Source: Chitinophagaceae bacterium UBA4407 (GTDB lineage Bacteria > Bacteroidota > Bacteroidia > Chitinophagales > Chitinophagaceae). From it: a stretch of 64,000 nt of DNA. The translations under genes and the position numbers were made by a program. The stretch is from positions 124,001-188,000 of the forward strand of contig DGQT01000001.1 of the NCBI GenBank assembly GCA_002390845.1, read 5' to 3'. This document shows, one piece after another, positions 58,643 through 64,000 of this stretch; positions within the stretch are counted from its first letter, which is position 1, and every line of letters begins with the position of its first letter. The notes beneath the pieces are model-generated. The model searched no databases. It had not been told where the DNA came from and saw only the letters and a list, made by a program, of their open reading frames with translations.

Positions 58643-60145
58643 TTATCCTTGTGCTGCTGCCAATAGTTTCTTACCTTTTTCAATAGCATCTTCAATAGTA
58701 CCTACAAGGTTAAAGGCTGCTTCAGGATATTCATCCACTTCGCCATCCATGATCATGTTAAAACCTTTAATGGTATCATTGATATCTACAAACACACCTT
58801 TTAAACCGGTGAATTGTTCTGCCACAAAGAACGGCTGGCTAAGAAAACGTTGTACACGGCGTGCACGGCTTACAGTTAATTTATCTTCATCGCTTAACTC
58901 ATCCATACCAAGAATCGCGATGATATCCTGTAATTCTTTATAGCGCTGTAGGATCAGTTTTACTCGGTTGGCGCAATCGTAATGTACATCACCAACGATC
59001 AATGGAGTGAGGATACGGCTGGTAGAATCCAATGGATCCACCGCCGGGTAAATACCTAAGTCAGATATTTTACGGCTCAATACTGTTGTTGCGTCAAGAT
59101 GGGCGAAAGTTGTTGCGGGGGCCGGATCGGTTAAGTCATCCGCAGGTACATATACCGCCTGAACAGAAGTGATGGAACCATTCTTGGTTGAAGTAATACG
59201 CTCCTGCATCAAACCCATTTCTGTTGCAAGTGTTGGCTGATAACCTACCGCACTTGGCATACGACCAAGCAACGCCGATACTTCAGAACCTGCCTGTGTA
59301 AAACGGAAGATATTATCTACGAAAAATAAGATGTCTTTTCCTTTGCCTGTTCCATCTCCATCACGGAAATATTCTGCGATAGTTAAACCGCTCAAAGCCA
59401 CACGTGCACGTGCTCCGGGGGGTTCATTCATCTGTCCGAATACGAATGTTGCCTGAGATTCTTTCAGCCCTTCCATATCCACTTTGCTCAAATCCCATCC
59501 ACCTTCTTCCATACTGTGCTTAAAAGCATCACCATATTTCATAATACCTGCCTCGATCATTTCACGCAACAGATCGTTTCCCTCACGGGTTCTTTCTCCC
59601 ACACCGGCAAATACCGATAAACCACCATAACCTTTTGCAATATTGTTGATCAGCTCTTGGATCAATACGGTTTTACCTACACCCGCACCACCAAACAAAC
59701 CGATCTTACCACCTTTTGCATAAGGTTCAATCAGGTCAATTACTTTAATACCGGTATATAATATTTCTGTAGCTGTACTCAGGTTTTCAAACAATGGAGG
59801 CAAAGCGTGTATTGGGCGGCCATTTACTTTGCTTACCTGCGGCAGACCGTCAATTGCATCGCCGGTTACATTAAACAGACGACCATAGATTGCTTCGCCG
59901 GTTGGCATAGCAATGGCAATTCCGGTATCTATCACTTCCATACCACGCATAAGACCTTCAGTTCCGTCCATTGCAATGGTACGAACGCTGTCTTCGCCAA
60001 GGTGCTGCTGTACTTCAAGCACCAATTTATCGCCATTGTCTCTTCTCAGTTCCAATGCGTTATAGATTTCGGGGAGGTTGCCATCAGTAAACTGAACGTC
60101 AACTACCGCACCGATGATCTGTTTGATTTTACCTTTAAAGGCCAT
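58643..60145 (-). CDS. atpD: ATP synthase F1 beta subunit
   Basis: A 500-residue catalytic beta subunit of F1Fo ATP synthase. I take the ATG at 60145 (MAFKGKIKQIIGAVVDVQF); the longer frame upstream lacks homology and a normal start. Walker A GGAGVGKT is at 152-159, and GERTREGNDLLREMIEAG, LFFVDNIFRFTQAGSEVSALLGRMPSAVGYQPTL (split) and the DELSDED region follow. It forms the nucleotide sites with alpha subunits encoded elsewhere. With atpC it makes a two-gene unit, as in other Bacteroidota. Confidence 0.97.
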   Translation of the reverse strand: MAFKGKIKQIIGAVVDVQFTDGNLPEIYNALELRRDNGDKLVLEVQQHLGEDSVRTIAMDGTEGLMRGMEVIDTGIAIAMPTGEAIYGRLFNVTGDAIDGLPQVSKVNGRPIHALPPLFENLSTATEILYTGIKVIDLIEPYAKGGKIGLFGGAGVGKTVLIQELINNIAKGYGGLSVFAGVGERTREGNDLLREMIEAGIMKYGDAFKHSMEEGGWDLSKVDMEGLKESQATFVFGQMNEPPGARARVALSGLTIAEYFRDGDGTGKGKDILFFVDNIFRFTQAGSEVSALLGRMPSAVGYQPTLATEMGLMQERITSTKNGSITSVQAVYVPADDLTDPAPATTFAHLDATTVLSRKISDLGIYPAVDPLDSTSRILTPLIVGDVHYDCANRVKLILQRYKELQDIIAILGMDELSDEDKLTVSRARRVQRFLSQPFFVAEQFTGLKGVFVDINDTIKGFNMIMDGEVDEYPEAAFNLVGTIEDAIEKGKKLLAAAQG

Positions 60146-60169
60146 ATAGAAAAGGTTTAAATTTTGCGG

Positions 60170-60177
60170 CAAAGGTA
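60170..60177 (-). promoter_or_regulatory. Possible -7 box of atpD
   Basis: On the minus strand TACCTTTG fits TAnnTTTG, 24 bases before the atpD ATG. No -33 TTG is found. Confidence 0.4.
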
Positions 60178-60227
60178 AGGGAATACATATTTAAAAGTTA
60201 GCGGTTTAAAGTTTGAAGTTAATTTTT

Positions 60228-60467
60228 TTTGAGCCCGGCTTATATCTATGAATTTAGCTTTTCTTGCGTCGCACATTTGTACGGTTGGATTATGATTGAG
60301 CTGTTACCGAAGCGTAGATTTTAACCGCAGAGACGGGGAGGCGCAAAGTCTTTTCTGCGGCTCCCCGTCTCTGCGGCTTTGTATTTGCCGCCCATCGTTC
60401 CGAACGTACAAGTGAGTGACACAACAGCCGATACCATGAAATATCTATAGCCCGGTCAATAAAATTG
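60228..60467. repeat. Arm-repeat, full element, types A/B, with a strong core hairpin
   Basis: The left arm has TTTTTTTGAGCCCGGCTTAT, ATCTATGAATTTAGC and CTTGCGTCGCACATTTGTAC. The right arm (about 60403-60466) has AACGTACAAGTGAGTGACAC, AACAGCCGATACCATGAA and TAGCCCGGTCAATAAAA. The core contains CCGCAGAGACGGGGAG (60325-60340) and its exact mirror CTCCCCGTCTCTGCGG (60361-60376). It fills the 320-base space between ispE and atpD. Confidence 0.88.
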
Positions 60468-60469
60468 TA

Positions 60470-61303
60470 TTATAAAGCCGGGATTTCTTTTACGTAGTAT
60501 TCAGGAGGAAAGTGAGTAATAACTGTTTGGGTCTTTTTAAAAATACCAAAGAACGTACTACCGCTGCCACTCATGCCCGCATAAGCAGCCCCGCTATTGT
60601 AAAGCTGATCTTTTATTACCTGCAACTGCGGATATTGCTGAAGTACCGGTTTCTCGAAATCGTTTACAAGGTTGTTTTTCCAGGTTTCAACAGGGCGCAG
60701 GATATTCTCTTTAAGGCTTTGAGCCGGAGGCGCAGGTGTGATTTGCGAAAATGCCCATGCGGTATTAATGTGAATGCCCGGGTTAACGATTACAAACTTG
60801 TAAGCGGAAAGTTGCAGGTCAATTTGTTCCAGAATTTCGCCGCGCCCCTTACCAAAACAAGGTTTGTTGATGATAAAAAAAGGACAATCGCTGCCAAGTT
60901 GCAGGGCATAGTTGATAAGTTGAGCAGTTGAAAGATTGAGTTGGTACTTTTTATTTAGGAGCAGTAAAGTAAAAGCTCCATCAGCGCTGCCACCGCCCAA
61001 ACCGGCACCCATTGGAATTACCTTATGTAAATGCATTTGAATTGCAGGCAGCAGCGGGAAGTCTTTTTTTAAAAGATTGTATGCCTTTACGCAAAGATTG
61101 TTTTCAATAGCGCCATCTATTTTTAAACCAGTTGCGGAAAACTGAACGGTAGCAGTGGAATTATGTTCAGGGTTTGTGATTATTTCAAGCGCATCGCAAA
61201 AAGGCAAAGGATAAAAAATTGTTTCAATATCGTGGTAGCCGTCCGCTCTTTTATTTACAATATTAAGACCGAGATTTATTTTGCAGTTGGGGAATATAAC
61301 CAT
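60470..61303 (-). CDS. ispE: 4-diphosphocytidyl-2-C-methyl-D-erythritol kinase
   Basis: A 277-residue GHMP kinase of the non-mevalonate isoprenoid pathway, phosphorylating CDP-methylerythritol with ATP. KINLGLNIVNKRADGYHDIE at the N-terminus includes the catalytic Lys and Asp region, PMGAGLGGGSADGA (about residues 97-110) is the ATP loop, and GAAYAGMSGSGSTFFGIF is the third GHMP motif. It starts eight bases after the DUF151 gene and is co-transcribed. A repeat arm abuts its stop codon. Confidence 0.94.
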   Translation of the reverse strand: MVIFPNCKINLGLNIVNKRADGYHDIETIFYPLPFCDALEIITNPEHNSTATVQFSATGLKIDGAIENNLCVKAYNLLKKDFPLLPAIQMHLHKVIPMGAGLGGGSADGAFTLLLLNKKYQLNLSTAQLINYALQLGSDCPFFIINKPCFGKGRGEILEQIDLQLSAYKFVIVNPGIHINTAWAFSQITPAPPAQSLKENILRPVETWKNNLVNDFEKPVLQQYPQLQVIKDQLYNSGAAYAGMSGSGSTFFGIFKKTQTVITHFPPEYYVKEIPAL

Positions 61304-61311
61304 GATGGCGG

Positions 61312-61896
61312 TTATTTTCTTTTATTCATTTCGTCGCGTATGTTAATAGCACGAATATAATCTTCCTGCTCCAGGACTTCGTTCAGCAGGTTTTGCAGTT
61401 CTTCGAGACTTAGTTTGCTTAATTCTTCGCGACCGGCTGATGAAACATCATCAACCTGTATATTGGTTTTCTTCTTTTTATTGGTGTCTTCCATTAGTAT
61501 GCCTGCACTTTCAAGAATATTATCATAAGTGTAGATCGGGCAACCGAACCTTACTGCAAGAGCAAGGGCATCGCTGGTGCGGCTATCGATCTCAACCGTA
61601 TCGTGTTCGCTTATACAAACCAGCTTTGAATAGAATATGCCCTCCTGCAGATCGTTGATCACAATCTCCATCAATTCTACATTAAAGGCATTCATAAAAT
61701 TTTTCATCAGATCGTGTGTAAGCGGCCTGCTGGGCTGCATCCGTTCCAATGCAACAGCAATTGCCTGGGCTTCGAACCCCCCGATTACAATGGGCAAACG
61801 GCGTAAGCCATTTACCTCACCCAGTACCACTGCATAAGAATGCGTTTGCGTAATGCTGTGAGAAAGTGCAACTATTTCCAGTTCTATCTTCTTCAT
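61312..61896 (-). CDS. DUF151 bifunctional-nuclease-like protein with a UVR motif
   Basis: A 194-residue protein. Residues 1-140 match the DUF151 / bifunctional nuclease domain (VVLGEVNGLRRLPIVIGGFE, AQAIAVALERMQPSRPLTHD, EIDSRTSDALALAVRFGCPI). After a charged linker (MEDTNKKKKTN), residues about 163-194 form a UVR/UvrB-C type helical pair (SLEELQNLLNEVLEQEDYIR, AINIRDEMNKRK). RNase or DNase activity is reported for the plant relative; in bacteria the role is not settled. It leads the operon with ispE. Confidence 0.88.
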   Translation of the reverse strand: MKKIELEIVALSHSITQTHSYAVVLGEVNGLRRLPIVIGGFEAQAIAVALERMQPSRPLTHDLMKNFMNAFNVELMEIVINDLQEGIFYSKLVCISEHDTVEIDSRTSDALALAVRFGCPIYTYDNILESAGILMEDTNKKKKTNIQVDDVSSAGREELSKLSLEELQNLLNEVLEQEDYIRAINIRDEMNKRK

Positions 61897-61922
61897 ATCC
61901 CGACTAAAATTTCTTGTACAGA

Positions 61923-61930
61923 CAAAAGTA
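61923..61930 (-). promoter_or_regulatory. Possible -7 box of the DUF151-ispE unit
   Basis: On the minus strand TACTTTTG fits TAnnTTTG, 26 bases before the ATG. Confidence 0.4.
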
Positions 61931-62011
61931 AAGATTTAAGTTATTCAAATTTTTTTTTGGCGTACGTTACCATTTACATGTACACGGATAAGCGATACAC
62001 TATAGTTTAAA

Positions 62012-62046
62012 ACAAAAGAAAGGCCGCTGTTAAAAAACAGCAGCCT
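62012..62046 (-). terminator. Terminator of the PDZ-protein gene
   Basis: On the minus strand AGGCTGCTGTT-TTTT-AACAGCGGCCT (one bulge) is followed by TTCTTTTG, 27 bases after the stop codon. Confidence 0.8.
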
Positions 62047-62073
62047 GCACATGAGAACATCGAATAAAACGGT

Positions 62074-63078
62074 TTATAAATCAGTTGTTTTTAAATCTTT
62101 GGGAAATTTTACATCAGCCGTTTGCGACTTTCCGTCTCGTAAATAGGTAAGTTTAATTGTATCGCCTTTTTTCACGTCTTTCATCATTTCTTTAAAACTG
62201 TCAACTGAAGTAATGTTTTTACCATTGAACTGTGTAATAATATCATCTTCTTCCAGACCTGCTTTATCTGCGGGTTCATCCTCATCAACTTCGAGTAACT
62301 TTACGCCTTTGTCATCCTCGGTATCCTGAACCTGAACACCCAGCCTGGGTTTTTCATCATTCCAATCAAAATCTCCATCTCCATTCCAGCCACGGATACG
62401 CGGTGCTATTCTTGGGTTTATGTTATAATTAAAACTATTGCCACCACCATCACCATTCTTCCATGAAAAGGCGCGTACCTGTTTGTTTTCAGCCAGCGTA
62501 GCGGTTACTTTGCCTTCCTTTCCATCGCGTTTGTAAGTAACAGTAACTTTATCTTCTGGTTTGTATTTACCAATAGCCGTATAAAGGTCATCGGCGTCTT
62601 CAATTTTTTCGTCTCCAACTTTAGTAATTACATCGCCTTCTTTAAGACCAGCTTTTTCTGCTGCACTTTCCTTAGTTACTTCGGTTATTTTGGCGCCATC
62701 ATCGGCTTTTTTTGTCATTACCCCAAGAAATGCTTTGTTACTGTGTATCTCCTTCATAAAATCATCGCCAAACATTTTCCAGCCGCCTTCTGGTGGCATT
62801 GGCGCATTCATCGACATTCCCATAGGCATCATATCTTCATTGCGAATGATATCAATGTCATCACTTTTGAAATCATCAACAGGTTTGCCATTTACAGTAA
62901 TGTTATCTCCATCAACCACGATGGTTAACTTTTCTTTGCTATCACCTTTTTTGCGAATGATAATATTCTCGGCACTTTTATTATCAGGCTTCGTTTTCAT
63001 TTTGTTCTGTGCATGTATTTCGCCTGCAGTTAATATTACGGCCAGCAGCAGTACAGAAGACTTTACAATTTTGTTCAT
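62074..63078 (-). CDS. Secreted protein with two PDZ domains
   Basis: A 334-residue exported protein with a signal peptide ending near EIHAQ. PDZ domain 1 spans about residues 113-195 (KAFLGVMTKKADDGAKITEV, SAAEKAGLKEGDVITKVGDE). PDZ domain 2 spans about 245-330 (PRLGVQVQDTEDDKGVKLLE, PADKAGLEEDDIITQFNGKN). No trypsin-like or other protease domain is present, unlike DegP/HtrA, so it may bind peptide tails as an adaptor or chaperone in the periplasm. The N-terminal region (about 30-85) is charged, with an EKLTIVVDGDNITVNGKPVD beta unit. Monocistronic, with its own terminator and promoter box. Confidence 0.88.
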   Translation of the reverse strand: MNKIVKSSVLLLAVILTAGEIHAQNKMKTKPDNKSAENIIIRKKGDSKEKLTIVVDGDNITVNGKPVDDFKSDDIDIIRNEDMMPMGMSMNAPMPPEGGWKMFGDDFMKEIHSNKAFLGVMTKKADDGAKITEVTKESAAEKAGLKEGDVITKVGDEKIEDADDLYTAIGKYKPEDKVTVTYKRDGKEGKVTATLAENKQVRAFSWKNGDGGGNSFNYNINPRIAPRIRGWNGDGDFDWNDEKPRLGVQVQDTEDDKGVKLLEVDEDEPADKAGLEEDDIITQFNGKNITSVDSFKEMMKDVKKGDTIKLTYLRDGKSQTADVKFPKDLKTTDL

Positions 63079-63115
63079 GTTATTATTTTTAAGTTCTACG
63101 AAATATTTAGTAGAT

Positions 63116-63123
63116 CAAATGTA
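63116..63123 (-). promoter_or_regulatory. Possible -7 box of the PDZ-protein gene
   Basis: On the minus strand TACATTTG, the same box as in the exopolysaccharide promoter, 37 bases before the ATG. No -33 TTG. Confidence 0.42.
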
Positions 63124-63209
63124 GGGAGATTTTTGAAATACGAAAAGTTTCGGAAATGTTAAAACAAAATAAATGCCTGTAATAGAAAAATTGTATAAAA
63201 GAAAGGACT

Positions 63210-63310
63210 GTTTTGAGCCCGGCAATAGAATATGAATGAAGCTTTTCTTGCCACGCTCGTTTCGAAGTTCCTTTTTCATAGCAGCATTTAAGAGAAGTGA
63301 GGCAGCCTGT
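63210..63310 (-). repeat. Arm-repeat, left arm type C
   Basis: TTTTGAGCCCGGCAATAGAA, ATGAATGAAGCTTTTC and TTGCCACGCTCGTTTCGAAG, then GCAGCATTTAAGAGAAGTGA and GGCAGCCTGTACTG. With the palindrome cluster at 63400-63515 it fills the 540-base space before the last gene. Confidence 0.84.
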
Positions 63311-63399
63311 ACTGAACTTATTTTGGTATCGCATAGGTGTTAAGCTAATTCTATTTCAGCAATACTCAAAACACATTCTGGTATGGCTCATGGCCGCAT

Positions 63400-63515
63400 G
63401 GTCTTGTCCTTGCATCGGCGCTGCACCCGCTTCTTTGCTGCGATATGGCTGCGCCATCGCAGCAATTCCGGCTTTGCCGGAGCTAAACCGCCGAGGCGCT
63501 TTATGCAAGGACGGT
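63400..63515. repeat. Cluster of three nested or adjacent palindromes
   Basis: The outer pair is GTCCTTGCAT (63406-63415) and ATGCAAGGAC (63503-63512). Inside are GCTGCGATATGGC and GCCATCGCAGC (63437-63463) and TCCGGCTTTGCCGGA (63467-63481). The stretch is clearly more GC-rich than its surroundings. Confidence 0.8.
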
Positions 63516-63617
63516 TATAAAAACGCACGATAAAAAAGTCTAAACACACGACAGCTTTTCATGCCGGATATTTGGTAGGTTATTTGATATGTCAGGCATA
63601 CCAGTAAATATTTAAAA

Positions 63618-63899
63618 ATGAAACAACAAACATCACTTGTATTCTGCATTGTAATGGATCTTATTGGATATTTAAGCTACAGCATTCCTGTTATTGGTGA
63701 ATTTGCAGATATTGTTTGGGCACCTGTTTCGGGTTTTATCTTTTACAAAACTTTTGGGGGCTGGAAAGGTGCCTATGGCGGCATTTTCAATTTTGCCGAG
63801 GAACTGCTACCCGGTACAGATTTTATTCCAAGCTTTACCATAATGTGGGTAGCCCAATATTTCGGAAGAAAGAAAAGTACAATTGCTGGTCAGGCATAA
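63618..63899 (+). CDS. Small membrane protein, unknown
   Basis: A 93-residue protein with two or three hydrophobic segments (LVFCIVMDLIGYLSYSIPVI, IVWAPVSGFIFYKTFG, and SFTIMWVAQYF near the end), a conserved-looking GEFADIVWAPVSGF motif and FNFAEELLPGTDFIPSFT. I do not recognise a named family, though similar small proteins with DIVWAPVS segments occur in Bacteroidota. Repeat arms lie on both sides, facing inward. Confidence 0.65.
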   Translation: MKQQTSLVFCIVMDLIGYLSYSIPVIGEFADIVWAPVSGFIFYKTFGGWKGAYGGIFNFAEELLPGTDFIPSFTIMWVAQYFGRKKSTIAGQA

Positions 63900-63951
63900 T
63901 TGAACCTGAAAATCCGTGGCAGCAATATTGCGGTAATGATGATAATATAAT

Positions 63952-64000
63952 CCGAACGTTCAAGAGTGCGACGCAAGGATGCTTAATAGTTATCGTGCTG
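63952..64000 (+). repeat. Arm-repeat, right arm type A (cut by window edge)
   Basis: CGAACGTTCAAGAGTGCGAC, then GCAAGGATGCTTAATAGTTA. The outer GCCGGGCTC end is beyond the window. Confidence 0.8.

Noticed and set aside
62074..63078. DegP/HtrA protease
   Set aside because: Two PDZ domains are present but no serine protease domain or GNSGG motif.
1..64000. CRISPR array
   Set aside because: The repeats are inverted, dispersed over 64 kb and at gene ends, without regular spacers; no cas genes.
1..64000. Insertion sequence or prophage as source of the repeats
   Set aside because: No transposase, integrase, RAYT or phage gene is encoded in the window; the arms are non-autonomous here.
1..64000. 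tRNA or rRNA genes
   Set aside because: No GGTTCGAATCC-type T-arm followed by an acceptor stem was found in the intergenic spaces.

Overview
The window looks like a chromosome segment of a Bacteroidota organism, most likely Chitinophagia/Chitinophagaceae. Supporting traits are: TAnnTTTG-type -7 promoter boxes with little Shine-Dalgarno signal; a TonB-type outer-membrane protein with an N-terminal carboxypeptidase-regulatory domain; an ELWxxDGT-repeat protein with a C-terminal tail of type IX secretion style; an atpD-atpC pair separate from the other ATP synthase genes; a 2TM-domain protein; and a BY-kinase exopolysaccharide system. No rRNA, tRNA, CRISPR, prophage or transposase gene was seen.

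Layout. 0.15-13.0 kb (+ strand): a lipoprotein, an outer-membrane beta-barrel receptor, and a carbohydrate/ester catabolism run (Tat-type sugar isomerase-like protein, two type-B carboxylesterases, a GH3 glycosidase, a DUF1593 nucleoside-hydrolase-like protein). 13.2-27.0 kb (- strand): an exopolysaccharide locus reading wza, wzc, sulfotransferase, sulfotransferase, wzx flippase, sulfotransferase, sulfotransferase, wzy-like polymerase/ligase, sulfotransferase, sulfotransferase, one GT4 glycosyltransferase. Six sulfotransferases against one glycosyltransferase suggest a heavily or variably sulfated surface polymer. 28-37.5 kb (+): MacB/FtsX-type permease, tgt, lptF/G, citrate synthase, GT2, 2TM protein, acyl-CoA ligase. 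37.6-50.2 kb (-): a DUF695-like gene, topoisomerase IV A subunit, ELWxxDGT protein, GH16 glucanase, then a compact run parE, antitoxin, PIN toxin, DUF1835, DUF4260, VOC and cupin genes. 50.8-57.9 kb (+): transglutaminase-like protein, YkgJ cysteine cluster protein, ABC exporter, PhoH, small lipoprotein, CrcB, pyrophosphatase and a 52-residue membrane peptide. 58.2-63.1 kb (-): atpC, atpD, ispE, DUF151 nuclease-like protein, double-PDZ protein; then a small membrane protein (+).

The most striking feature is not a gene. The intergenic spaces are filled with a dispersed inverted-repeat family of about 40 arms in 64 kb. The left arm reads roughly T-run, GAGCCCGGC, a spacer, ATGAAGCTTT, CTTG, then a type-specific core: A = TTGCGTCGCACACTTGTACG; B = TTGTGTCACTCACTTGTACG; C = TTGCCACGCTCG followed by a self-complementary hairpin; D = GCGTCGCAATCCGTTCATC. 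The right arm is the reverse complement. Full elements are 150-700 bp and carry variable, often palindromic cores. Solo arms are common, arm types are mixed within elements, many arms begin a few bases after a stop codon, and none lies inside a recognised gene. No mobilising enzyme is in the window, so the family looks like a non-autonomous (MITE- or REP-like) element, possibly acting in transcript ends or processing. This family is my main candidate for an undescribed system. The sulfotransferase-rich exopolysaccharide locus and a Tgt enzyme that has lost its zinc site are the next most interesting.
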